Positions 32,711 through 40,338 are shown, counted from the stretch's first letter. The stretch: 45,313 nucleotides of DNA from Candidatus Mediterraneibacter tabaqchaliae (GCA_019120595.1 DWUV01000057.1:1-45313), one strand, 5' to 3'. Numbers and translations are program-made. Notes: generated by a model not told the origin, from the letters alone.

Positions 32711-32750
32711 AAAAACGGGACCGGCCGGCATCTCTGCCCTTCCGGTCCCG
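32711..32750 (-). terminator. Attenuator-like terminator between peptide B and kinase B
   Basis: CGGGACCGG (32716-32724) pairs perfectly with CCGGTCCCG (32742-32750). On the minus strand five T residues follow, then AATAG. It lies 23 bases after the peptide stop and 11 bases before the kinase start. Partial termination here would make more peptide than enzyme, a common arrangement in RiPP operons. Confidence 0.75.
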
Positions 32751-32772
32751 AAGACCTGTTTAATTGTTCGTA

Positions 32773-33024
32773 TTATGACGTAAGCATCGGAATCTCGCCT
32801 GAGCTGTAATAGCATGTACAACTTGTGGAATCATTCCAGTTATCAGGCTGCGGAACGCTGCTCCTGCTCATTATGGATAATGGCTGCGCGTATTCCTCGC
32901 AGATCGCATGCCCGTCATACGGCATTGGCGCCAGTGAAATAATCGTCGTGCATCCCGCTGCGATCGCGCTGTCCAGCTCGTATTCATCAAACTCAATCAT
33001 CGGCTTTTCATATCCTGCCTTCAT
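32773..33024 (-). CDS. Candidate RiPP precursor peptide B (Y-x-K-P leader)
   Basis: From the ATG at 33024 (GGGGG 8 bases upstream, directly after the surface protein stop) the peptide has 83 residues; a GTG at 33033 is a weaker option. It begins MKAGYEKPMIEFDEYELDS, then AIAAGC. YEKP matches the YxxP leader motif and the position of YQKP in peptide A. Four Cys follow the leader (AGC, AIC and the pair SCTC), and the C-terminus is MLTS with a terminal Ser. The cores of A and B differ strongly while the leaders are alike, the usual pattern of precursor families. Function and modification are unknown. Confidence 0.72.
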   Translation of the reverse strand: MKAGYEKPMIEFDEYELDSAIAAGCTTIISLAPMPYDGHAICEEYAQPLSIMSRSSVPQPDNWNDSTSCTCYYSSGEIPMLTS

Positions 33025-33038
33025 CTGTTTCACCCCCT

Positions 33039-36000
33039 CTACTCAGCGACAACCGTGTAGGTCTCGCTGGCTGTTCCGGCTTCATCATAAGCAACAATGC
33101 TGTAGATCGTCCCTGCCGTCACATTTTTCTGAGAATACGTATATTTGTTTTTGCCTTTCATCGTCTTCGGCTCGACTACGTTTCCGTCAATCTCAAGCCT
33201 TGCCACATCGTCTGACGTAAGTACGGTAACGGTTGCCTTCAGGTTCTTGCTGCCGTAACTGCATGTGATCCTGATGTTTTCCGGCACAAAGGAAGCCGCC
33301 TCTTCGCTGTCTTCCTCTTCTTCATCCCTGTCGGAGAAGAATCCTGACGGAACCAGATACAATGTCTGCGCGTCAATTCCGTTTGCCTTAATATCTTCTG
33401 CGTAGCCCAGATCAAACTCATAATCGCCTGTTACCTTAATGTTGGTAAGGCTGACCAGACCATCCACGCCTGTGATTGCAACCGTACCTACATATGTGCC
33501 GTCCGCTTGTCTTTCTACCGTAACCTGGTCGCTGATGTCGTAGTAGCAGTCTGTACTGTTGTTCACAGTATATTCTTTCTCTCCTACCATAACTTTCGCC
33601 GGTGTTTCTGCCGGAGATTTCATTCCCAGATACAGATCATACCGCTGGGAATCCCAGTTTACAAGACTGAACGATACATTATACCAATCCCCGTAAAGAT
33701 AAACTTCTTCATTCGGGCCGAGATCCATGTATGTTTCCAGATCCATTATATCTCCGCCCATCTCTGGATCATCATATTTATCAGTCAGAGTAAATATCTC
33801 ATCTCCGTCCTGTCCCTCTTCACTGTCAACAGCCAGTTTTGAATGGATATTGATTACAGATGTATTCGTCTCTCCGTCCTGTGCGTACGCGCTCTCAGCA
33901 GTCTCATTTCCCTTCAGAGGCTCATAGACCCGAATGCCGTCCAGATAGAAGTCTGCTCCGGATTCGTCGCTTCCTTCTACCATATCGCCATTTTCATCTT
34001 TATATCCGTTGACCGGAGTCCCCTGTTTATAGAGATAGACCCTTACATGGTAATTGCCGTACTCAAGTTCACTGTTGTTATAGATCGGAATATTATAAAG
34101 TTCTTCCGCTCCAGCCACATCTCCGATAATGCGGGTGTTAATATACTGTACATCCGCCTGCTCATTTGTAACGGTATTGGTTACTTTAACCTCGATATAG
34201 CCGGTCGTCGGCAATGTTCTTCCGTAAATGGCAGTTCCTGTTCCCGTGAAATCATACTCAAAGGCTGCTCCTGCCGCGCCGTTAGCGCATGCATGTCTGC
34301 TCGTCCCATAGCTGTCGCCTGTATTCTGCAGATATAATGCATCTGTTCCATAAGTGCTGTCTGATGCGTCTCCGACATAGCCGGTCTCCTGATTGCCGCC
34401 GGCTGCGCTGCCTTCTCTTACCCATTTTACAATCTGGTCGTCTGTCTGGCCGGAATACTGGATCATGCCGCCGCTGATCAGATTATCCTCATCGGTAGTA
34501 CTTCCGAAGTTCTCTTCGTAATACATTGAAGTTGCCGGAATGATCTTAATCGTTCCATTGGCAGGGGCACTCACAAGATCTTCTCCGCTTTTCGCCACAG
34601 CGGTATATGTAATCTCTTCTATTCCGTTCAGCTGTTTCTCCAGCTTGTAAGTAATCGTCGAATGATCCCCGCTCAGTACGGCTTTCCCATACTGACCGCC
34701 TGAAATCCCCGTTATCTCATAAGAATCTCCGCGGCGCGCGTCGTTTGAAATAATTCGCTCTGCGGAAATACTGATCGGGAGACCGTAATCAATCACGATC
34801 AGATCGTCCGCCGGCTGGATACTCGGGTTCGGAAGTTCCGCGTTGAGATAGTTCTCGCAGACAAAGTGAATGGTATCTGTACCCGTAGCAGATCCCTCCG
34901 CCGTCACTTTCATACTCTGGAATCCATCTGCCGCTTCAGCCTGGCTCTGGTTATAAGCATCCGACGTATAGCTGAATTCCGGAGTAAGGTATGCTTCCGT
35001 CGCTGCTCCCGGATCCGGTTCATCCTCTACAACATAGTAGGTGCTGCCTTCAATGGCATCGAGGAAGGTTGCCGTCTCCCCGTTTTTCAGAGTGAAATGG
35101 CCGTTTCTGTCCGTAGCGCCGGGCTCTGTCCCTTCCACTCCTTCTTTGCTGCGGTAAAAACTTGCATTTGCTACCGGTTGACCATCTTTATATAAAGTAA
35201 ATCCAAAATCCCAGCCATTAACCGTTTTCTGCTCATCCTCTGTCAGATCGTCTATCTGTCCGTCCGGCGTCTTTGACTTGGTGATTTCTTTCGTCACGGA
35301 TACCGTGTCTTTCTGCGGCAGGTTGAACTTGATCAGACAGTTGCTTCGTCCCTGGCCGCGCTCCATATAATAAATCTTCAGCGTATGCTGTCCGTCGGAT
35401 GCAAATCCGGTCAGATTCGTTCCCAGAGCATCATACAGATTGGTCTGCTCCATAGAACCTTCTTGCGCGTTTTCCATGCCGGGGTCTGTCGCCATATCGC
35501 CGATCATGCCCGTCTTTCCGCCGTCATCTGTATTTTCCCCATATGCAGGCGCTGTAAGCTCTACGGCACCGGTTTTGAAATTAATCGTTCCCAGAACCGC
35601 GTCATGGGTTCCTCCGATGTCCAGCACAAGCGTGTCGTCCACATATACCCACACGTCGTCGTCGCCGGAGAACTCAAAGGTGATCGGATTGCCGTTGGCA
35701 TCCAGACCATCGTCCGTCATCTGGAAGTTTACGGACGTCACCATTCCAAATCCCCAGTTTTCACCGCCGTCAATCTCATATGAGGTTACTTTATCGTCTG
35801 AAACGCTCTCCTTTGCAGAGTGTGTAGTTGTTTTTAATCCGCTGAACGGGAAGAAACCGGTTGCCCAGCCGCCGCTTACGCCTGAATTAGCGTGGGCTGC
35901 GGGCCTGTCCGCGATTGCCATTTCAGCCTCATCTGCAGGCTCTCCGTTAAAATATACCGCGTTCGCGTCGCTGTCCAGCGTGTAGTATCCGGTCTCCTCA

Positions 36001-36737
36001 TTATAGACGAAAGGCACCTTCACGTTTTCATAAACGTCTGTATACTCATCATTGCTTCCGTCTGTGGCAAAGAGCGGCGCCGCATTCACCGCGTCACTGA
36101 AAGGAACGTTAGCGCTCTCGCCAAGCTTATCCGCCGCAAGGCCGGAATAGATATAATAATTCTGCTTTGGTTTATTGTATTCATCTCTGTCATCCACCCA
36201 GTTGCTGAAATTCGGGGAATTCTGTTTATTTTCCCCTGCGGTGAAGTAGAAGCCCTTGCCTTCATAGCCGCCCTGGCGCTGCTCGTAGAGGGTAATCTGG
36301 GTATATTCGTTGGTCGTATGACCGATCTCCCTGTAGGAATTTCCGTCATGGTAATAGAGGGTGTAGGTTGTTACATAGTCAAACCATTCCCAGCTTCCCG
36401 TCCGGGTATAATATACCTTATAGTACTCGTTCCCCACTTTGTGCCAGTAATTACTTTCTCTGTAACTGCTTGTTTCCCGTGTGGCCACCTGACTATAGCT
36501 GACAGTTGTACTATGATAGGTATTTCCCTCAGCTCTGTCGGCCTCTGCCGTAGCCGCATTCGCTCCGTTTTCATCCCAGTTGTACAGGGTGCTGTCAAAG
36601 TACTCTACCTGCAGTTCCTTATTGCCCGGTTTTGTCGTCACGGGCTCCGCCGCGAAGACCATGTCGGGCGTCAGTGTCGCTGCCATTCCAAACGTAAGTA
36701 TTCCCGCGAGGATACGTTTGGATATTTTGTTTTTCAT
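33039..36737 (-). CDS. Giant secreted fibro-slime-domain surface protein, cassette B
   Basis: 1232 residues; signal peptide with cleavage near 30 (VFAA). Residues about 240-475 are a fibro-slime/PA14-like domain: GWATGFFPFSG, GFGMVTSVNFQM, TFEFSGDDDVWVYVDDTLVL, DGQHTLKIYYMERGQG. Residues 505-630 are a Cna-B/SpaA-like module (GFTLYKDGQPVANASFY, YVVEDEP). From about 737 to 1130 is the module shared with the cassette A surface protein (TSMYYEENFGST, DFTGTGTAIYGRT, FYLDGIRVYEP, DLGPNEEVYL, STDCYYDI). A terminal Ig-like domain follows. There is no LPXTG anchor. The ATG at 36737 has GGAGGAG upstream. The large, modular exterior suggests binding of glycans or surfaces. Confidence 0.88.
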   Translation of the reverse strand: MKNKISKRILAGILTFGMAATLTPDMVFAAEPVTTKPGNKELQVEYFDSTLYNWDENGANAATAEADRAEGNTYHSTTVSYSQVATRETSSYRESNYWHKVGNEYYKVYYTRTGSWEWFDYVTTYTLYYHDGNSYREIGHTTNEYTQITLYEQRQGGYEGKGFYFTAGENKQNSPNFSNWVDDRDEYNKPKQNYYIYSGLAADKLGESANVPFSDAVNAAPLFATDGSNDEYTDVYENVKVPFVYNEETGYYTLDSDANAVYFNGEPADEAEMAIADRPAAHANSGVSGGWATGFFPFSGLKTTTHSAKESVSDDKVTSYEIDGGENWGFGMVTSVNFQMTDDGLDANGNPITFEFSGDDDVWVYVDDTLVLDIGGTHDAVLGTINFKTGAVELTAPAYGENTDDGGKTGMIGDMATDPGMENAQEGSMEQTNLYDALGTNLTGFASDGQHTLKIYYMERGQGRSNCLIKFNLPQKDTVSVTKEITKSKTPDGQIDDLTEDEQKTVNGWDFGFTLYKDGQPVANASFYRSKEGVEGTEPGATDRNGHFTLKNGETATFLDAIEGSTYYVVEDEPDPGAATEAYLTPEFSYTSDAYNQSQAEAADGFQSMKVTAEGSATGTDTIHFVCENYLNAELPNPSIQPADDLIVIDYGLPISISAERIISNDARRGDSYEITGISGGQYGKAVLSGDHSTITYKLEKQLNGIEEITYTAVAKSGEDLVSAPANGTIKIIPATSMYYEENFGSTTDEDNLISGGMIQYSGQTDDQIVKWVREGSAAGGNQETGYVGDASDSTYGTDALYLQNTGDSYGTSRHACANGAAGAAFEYDFTGTGTAIYGRTLPTTGYIEVKVTNTVTNEQADVQYINTRIIGDVAGAEELYNIPIYNNSELEYGNYHVRVYLYKQGTPVNGYKDENGDMVEGSDESGADFYLDGIRVYEPLKGNETAESAYAQDGETNTSVINIHSKLAVDSEEGQDGDEIFTLTDKYDDPEMGGDIMDLETYMDLGPNEEVYLYGDWYNVSFSLVNWDSQRYDLYLGMKSPAETPAKVMVGEKEYTVNNSTDCYYDISDQVTVERQADGTYVGTVAITGVDGLVSLTNIKVTGDYEFDLGYAEDIKANGIDAQTLYLVPSGFFSDRDEEEEDSEEAASFVPENIRITCSYGSKNLKATVTVLTSDDVARLEIDGNVVEPKTMKGKNKYTYSQKNVTAGTIYSIVAYDEAGTASETYTVVAE

Positions 36738-36808
36738 AATGATCTCCTCCTCTTCTCTGGTTTTATTTTTTTATTATGAAATTGCTGTTCGCAATGGACA
36801 GCCCTGCT

Positions 36809-37240
36809 TCAGCGCCGGATGATCAGCTCCCTGGACAGTCCCAATTCCAGAAAGGCTTTTACATCCTCCGTACTCTGCTCTTCCGTAAGTTCGTATTCTT
36901 CCCCGAGTGCCCTGCTGAGTTCCCGCAGGGAGCGTTCCCGTCCCAGAAGTTCCCACAGGAAAACGCCCGTCTTATTTAAGGAAGCCAGTCCGCTGAACTG
37001 CTGCGCTGCCTTCCCGCTGGGGATCAGCACGGATTCCCCGGCGATCTCCCGGTAGATGTACTCAGGGTTCGCCCTGTACCTCACAAGCTCCTCAGCCAGC
37101 CCGGCGATTCCCAGCCCCTCTGCCTCTTTCATCCAATCCTGGCAGAGGATCCACTCCCCATAAGCTTCCGAATTGGAAAATGTTTTCCCTTTTTCCATGT
37201 CCGTATATGCCACAACAGGCTTTTTATACCCCTTTTTCAT
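36809..37240 (-). CDS. PqqD-like protein with precursor-like N-terminus
   Basis: The C-terminal about 90 residues form a PqqD/RRE domain: YIYREIAGESVLIPSGKAAQ, FSGLASLNKTGVFLWELL and the helical end DVKAFLELGLSRELI. The first about 30 residues (MKKGYKKPVVAYTDMEKGK) carry the same K-x-Y-x-K-P motif as the two candidate precursor peptides, followed by an acidic, aromatic link with one Cys (WILCQDW). The protein may thus be a fused leader and leader-binding domain, or a self-recognising carrier. I use the ATG at 37240; a TTG at 37243 is next to it, with AAGGA at 9-12 bases. It is the first gene of cassette B, 71 bases before the surface protein. Confidence 0.75.
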   Translation of the reverse strand: MKKGYKKPVVAYTDMEKGKTFSNSEAYGEWILCQDWMKEAEGLGIAGLAEELVRYRANPEYIYREIAGESVLIPSGKAAQQFSGLASLNKTGVFLWELLGRERSLRELSRALGEEYELTEEQSTEDVKAFLELGLSRELIIRR

Positions 37241-37327
37241 CAATTTTTTAATTCCTTTTCTGTTTGATTATTTTTTTACAGATTTCTTTTCATACTATCT
37301 GCATGGAATTCATGGTTTTGAGCCGCC

Positions 37328-37470
37328 AGTCAGATAAATTTCAATTTACTCTTAGTCCCCATCCTGCCCGCAAAGCGCAGAAAAGCCCGGAAACACGCCG
37401 TTTCCAGCGTATTTCCGGGCTTTTCCTCACAAAGGGCTGCCTGATCAAAATAACGATTTATCTGACTCAT
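37328..37470. mobile_element. 140-bp element with the same ends as the recombinase element (MITE-like)
   Basis: It starts with the L sequence (AGTCAGATAAAT at 37328-37339) and ends with the inverted arm ATTTATCTGACT (37456-37467). Its ends match the first 22 bases of L1 and the last 23 bases of R1 exactly, but it has no gene. Inside lies a perfect 13-base hairpin. It fills most of the 305-bp gap between the two PqqD-type genes. It could be a non-autonomous copy mobilised by the recombinase at 28633, or the host-side junction of the island. Confidence 0.55.
37381..37424 (-). terminator. Perfect 13-bp hairpin, likely terminator after the PqqD gene
   Basis: AAAAGCCCGGAAA (37381-37393) pairs with TTTCCGGGCTTTT (37412-37424) over 18 bases. 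A- and T-rich stem ends make it work in both directions. On the minus strand it would stop transcripts from the PqqD promoter before the cassette B genes, at least in part. Confidence 0.7.
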
Positions 37471-37545
37471 CCCCGCCCCGTTTTCCGCACTAAAATACGG
37501 CTGTGCGATGGATTTCACCAATCTCACCGCACAGCCGCATTCCCG

Positions 37546-37845
37546 TTACTGATCATTATCCTGTTGTTCCATCTCCGCCGGTTTATCCAGTATTCCGCCT
37601 TTGATCAACGTATCCAGAAATTCCTCTATGTCTTCCCTAGCTGTCTCTTCTTCTACGTCATATATATTCAGAATGCCTTCCAGCAGATCATCAAAGCTCA
37701 CATCTGACTGAAGCATTTTCCAAAGATCCGCCCCGACCTCATTCACTGTTATCAGTCCATTAAATGTCAGTACCGTTTTCCCGGTCGGAATTATCACATA
37801 GTCCCCTGCAATCTCCCGCAAAACAAATTCTTTTTGTACCTTCAT
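37546..37845 (-). CDS. PqqD-family leader-binding protein (RRE domain)
   Basis: 99 residues, the family's usual length. FVLREIAGDYVIIPTGKTVL, FNGLITVNEVGADLWKML and the acidic helix IYDVEEETAREDIEEFLDTL match stand-alone PqqD/B1-like proteins that bind the YxxP leader of precursor peptides and present it to the modifying enzyme. It has its own promoter (37885-37913) and no precursor-like N-terminus, unlike the PqqD protein of cassette B. By position it probably belonged to cassette A before the island inserted. The ATG at 37845 has AAGGA about 10 bases upstream. Confidence 0.88.
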   Translation of the reverse strand: MKVQKEFVLREIAGDYVIIPTGKTVLTFNGLITVNEVGADLWKMLQSDVSFDDLLEGILNIYDVEEETAREDIEEFLDTLIKGGILDKPAEMEQQDNDQ

Positions 37846-37884
37846 TTTCTTTTTTCCTTGTTCAAATATATTATATACAGACCT

Positions 37885-37913
37885 ATTCTACACTAATCAG
37901 CCCTGCTATGCAA
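37885..37913 (-). promoter_or_regulatory. Sigma-A promoter of the PqqD gene
   Basis: Minus strand: TTGCAT (37913-37908), a 17-base spacer, TAGAAT (37890-37885), about 40 bases before the ATG at 37845. It would have driven the whole cassette before the insertion that now separates the genes. Confidence 0.7.
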
Positions 37914-37968
37914 CATCCAAACATTACAAAATCAGGAAAATTATAACTCCGCACTCACTTGCGGGTAT

Positions 37969-40125
37969 TTATTCCGCGCTTTCATATGCCGCCGCGATAT
38001 TCCCCACTTTTTCCGTCACATAATTACTGCCGCCTTTGCCCTTCACGTCCTCGATCATGCCCACGACCGCCACCGGCTTCGCTGCTGCCGGGTCAGCCGT
38101 CTCGCAGATAAACCATCCGCGCTCCACGCCGTCCGTGTCATCCTGGCTGTCTTTGATCTCCGCTGTCCCGGTCTTTCCCAGCATAGTGATCCCATCGATC
38201 TTTGCCGCGGCCCCGGTCCCCGCCGGATTTTCGATGACCTGGATCAGAGCGTTTTTCACCGTATCCGCTGTCTCCGCGGAAATGACCTGCTCTTTCCATA
38301 TTTTTGCCGTGTACCCCTCCTCCCATGACAGAGTCGGCCGGATCATATCCCCGCCGTTGACAAACATGGAGTACATGGACAGCATATGCACCGGATTTAC
38401 GAGGAGCTGTCCCTGTCCATATCCGGTATCTGCCAGCTGGATCTCAGAATCTATATTCCCGTCATCATCATAAGCAGACTGCTGAAGGCTGAGTTCGAAC
38501 GGGATGTCCTCATCAAATCCCATTTTTTTGAAATATTCTTTAAATGTCTCTGCCCCGATATCAAGCGCGGCTCTGGCAAAGTAAATGTTATCCGAATATA
38601 CAAGGGCATTTTCCATTGTTACATTTTCACCGTAGTCTGTCAGTGTTGTGACATGATAATCGCCCCAGCTCTCATCCTTCTGCCAGCTCAAGCCCACATA
38701 GCCCATGTTCGCAGACGGATCCAGCTTTCCGCTGTCCACTCCGACCGCCGCTGTGATCCCTTTAAACGTGGACCCCGGTACCCATGTGCCTTGGAAGCGG
38801 TTCTGGAGGGGCGCTGCCGCCGGGTCGTTGAGTTCCTCCCAGCGCGCGTCTGATATGCCCAGGACGAATTCATTCGGGTCATACGCAGGCGTGCTCACGA
38901 GCGCCAGTATCTCGCCTGTGACCGGATCCATCGCCGCCGCGGCTCCTTTCTCGTCCTTGAACTGTCCGTAAGCCGCCTGCTGCAGAGATGCATCGATGGT
39001 AACCCGGATATCCTGTCCGTCCTGGGGTTCTCTGGATATCAGAGTCTCACTCGTGTTCCCCATATCATCAATGATGCTGATATCCACGCCGTCCCTCGCG
39101 CGCAGCTCATCTTCGAAGGCTGCCTCCAGCCCCGATTTTCCGATCACACTGTTTGTATGGTATCCTTCCCCCTGCTTCTCCTCCAGCTCTTCCGCGGTAA
39201 TAGCCTGTACGTAGCCGGTCAGATGCCCTGCCGCCGCGCCCAGAGGATAGACCCTCTCTTCCGCGTCATTGATCAGGATGCCCGGTATCTGGAGAAGCTG
39301 TTCCTCTTTCTCTGTATCTTCCTTCGCGATCTGCTTCAGGGGAACAAAGGAATCGTCCCGGACCCATGACGCGCTCAGCTCTGTATTGATATCCTCCGCT
39401 GTAAGTCCCAGTATTTCTGCTGCTTTCTGGATATCAGCAGAAAGGTCTTCACTCATCTTGCCGGGTACAAACCCGACGTCTGATACTGTCCCCTGGTCGG
39501 CAAGCACCGTGCCGTTCCTGTCATAGATCGCGCCGCGCTCAGCCGGCACTGTCTCCACTGACACAGTATACCCTTCCTCAAGCGACGGGAAAATGACTGT
39601 GGGATCCCACTGCACGCCGTACTCTCCGCCGCTTTCTTTTACCAGGGTCATCTGGTTGTCAAATTCCAGCGTGCCTGCCGCAGTTTCCATGGATGTACGG
39701 TAAGCCACAGTCTCTGTATCCGCCCTGGTCACATCCCCGCCGGCTCCATCCTCGTCTTCCGGCAGAGTGACCTTGATGTCCGATGCCTCAATGCCTTCAT
39801 AAATGTTCTGGTTTTTCTCCACAAACATTTCTTCTGTGTACTGTTTTTTCACATCACTGCTCAGCAGCGCGTACATCCCGGAATAATCCCCCTTGTCCAG
39901 GAGCTCAAAGTATTCCCTCACCGTATCCGCTGCGGCGGGCCTGCTGCTGAGCACCTTCCAGATGACCACGCCCGCTCCCGCGCAGACAACGGCTGCCACA
40001 AGCACAGAACACACAATGACTGCTTTCTTCCTGTTCCCGGATGTTCTCCTCCTGCGTCCGGTGTGTCCCCCGCTTTTATGTCCGCTGTGCCTGCTGTTTT
40101 TTACATCGTCTTTTCTGTCTTCCAT
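37969..40125 (-). CDS. Class B penicillin-binding protein (transpeptidase), MecA-N type
   Basis: The 718-residue protein has a basic His/Arg-rich cytoplasmic tail, one membrane helix (about 33-56), an NTF2-like MecA-N domain (about 63-175), a dimerisation domain, and a transpeptidase domain. Active-site motifs are STFK (Ser452), SDN (511-513) and KTG in LGKTGTAE. It cross-links peptidoglycan in the outer face of the membrane. The MecA-N layout is common in clostridial PBPs with low beta-lactam affinity, but resistance cannot be read from this. It has its own promoter. It is next to, but not obviously part of, the peptide cassettes. Confidence 0.92.
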   Translation of the reverse strand: MEDRKDDVKNSRHSGHKSGGHTGRRRRTSGNRKKAVIVCSVLVAAVVCAGAGVVIWKVLSSRPAAADTVREYFELLDKGDYSGMYALLSSDVKKQYTEEMFVEKNQNIYEGIEASDIKVTLPEDEDGAGGDVTRADTETVAYRTSMETAAGTLEFDNQMTLVKESGGEYGVQWDPTVIFPSLEEGYTVSVETVPAERGAIYDRNGTVLADQGTVSDVGFVPGKMSEDLSADIQKAAEILGLTAEDINTELSASWVRDDSFVPLKQIAKEDTEKEEQLLQIPGILINDAEERVYPLGAAAGHLTGYVQAITAEELEEKQGEGYHTNSVIGKSGLEAAFEDELRARDGVDISIIDDMGNTSETLISREPQDGQDIRVTIDASLQQAAYGQFKDEKGAAAAMDPVTGEILALVSTPAYDPNEFVLGISDARWEELNDPAAAPLQNRFQGTWVPGSTFKGITAAVGVDSGKLDPSANMGYVGLSWQKDESWGDYHVTTLTDYGENVTMENALVYSDNIYFARAALDIGAETFKEYFKKMGFDEDIPFELSLQQSAYDDDGNIDSEIQLADTGYGQGQLLVNPVHMLSMYSMFVNGGDMIRPTLSWEEGYTAKIWKEQVISAETADTVKNALIQVIENPAGTGAAAKIDGITMLGKTGTAEIKDSQDDTDGVERGWFICETADPAAAKPVAVVGMIEDVKGKGGSNYVTEKVGNIAAAYESAE

Positions 40126-40259
40126 CAGGATATTCCCCTTTCTTCCCTGCTGCTGTTTCTTACGGCTCCTGTTTTACCGCTCCGGTTTCACCCAGCCGCC
40201 TGCATACGACTTGAACATTTTCACAAACCATATAAAACAAAATATCCCTAAGTGTCCTT

Positions 40260-40288
40260 ATTATAGCTCCCCCCTGCCTAAAAGTAAA
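40260..40288 (-). promoter_or_regulatory. Sigma-A promoter of the penicillin-binding protein gene
   Basis: Minus strand: TTTACT (40288-40283), a 17-base spacer, TATAAT (40265-40260), giving a leader of about 125 bases to the ATG at 40125. It lies directly downstream of the polyamine operon terminator. Confidence 0.75.
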
Positions 40289-40307
40289 CTTATGGAAACA
40301 GAACGTG

Positions 40308-40338
40308 TAAAAAGGCGAAGCCCTCACAGCCTCGCCTT
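40308..40338 (-). terminator. Terminator of the polyamine operon, overlapping the nspC stop
   Basis: AAGGCGAAGC (40312-40321) pairs with GCCTCGCCTT (40329-40338) with one mismatch and a 7-base loop; TTTACAC follows on the minus strand. The stop codon of nspC lies in the loop region, so translation to the end may affect termination. Confidence 0.7.

Larger units (their letters stand above)
28343..37349. mobile_element. Putative 9-kb genomic island carrying cassette B
   Basis: A 23-bp direct repeat (starting CAGTCAGATAAATTT) occurs at 28343-28365 and 37327-37349. Between the copies lie a tyrosine recombinase gene 270 bp from one end, a toxin-antitoxin pair, and the whole cassette B. Cassette A is interrupted exactly here: its presumed PqqD gene is at 37546-37845 and its surface protein gene at 28215. 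An integrase beside an att-like repeat plus a stability module is the standard layout of an integrative island. The alternative is that the repeats are only ends of two small elements or shared upstream regulatory sites. Confidence 0.5.

Noticed and set aside
33039-36737. Sortase-anchored LPXTG pilin or adhesin
   Set aside because: The Cna-B-like module is suggestive, but the C-terminus ends in an Ig-like domain with no LPXTG motif, hydrophobic helix or basic tail, and no sortase gene is in the window.
28344-37470. CRISPR array or diversity-generating retroelement
   Set aside because: The repeats occur only at four places with kilobase spacing, there are no regular spacers, no cas genes and no reverse transcriptase.
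21954-37845. Classical lasso-peptide cluster
   Set aside because: PqqD, HprK-like kinase, nucleotidyltransferase and ABC exporter fit, but no transglutaminase-like B2 protease and no asparagine-synthetase-like C protein is present. Two radical SAM enzymes are there instead.
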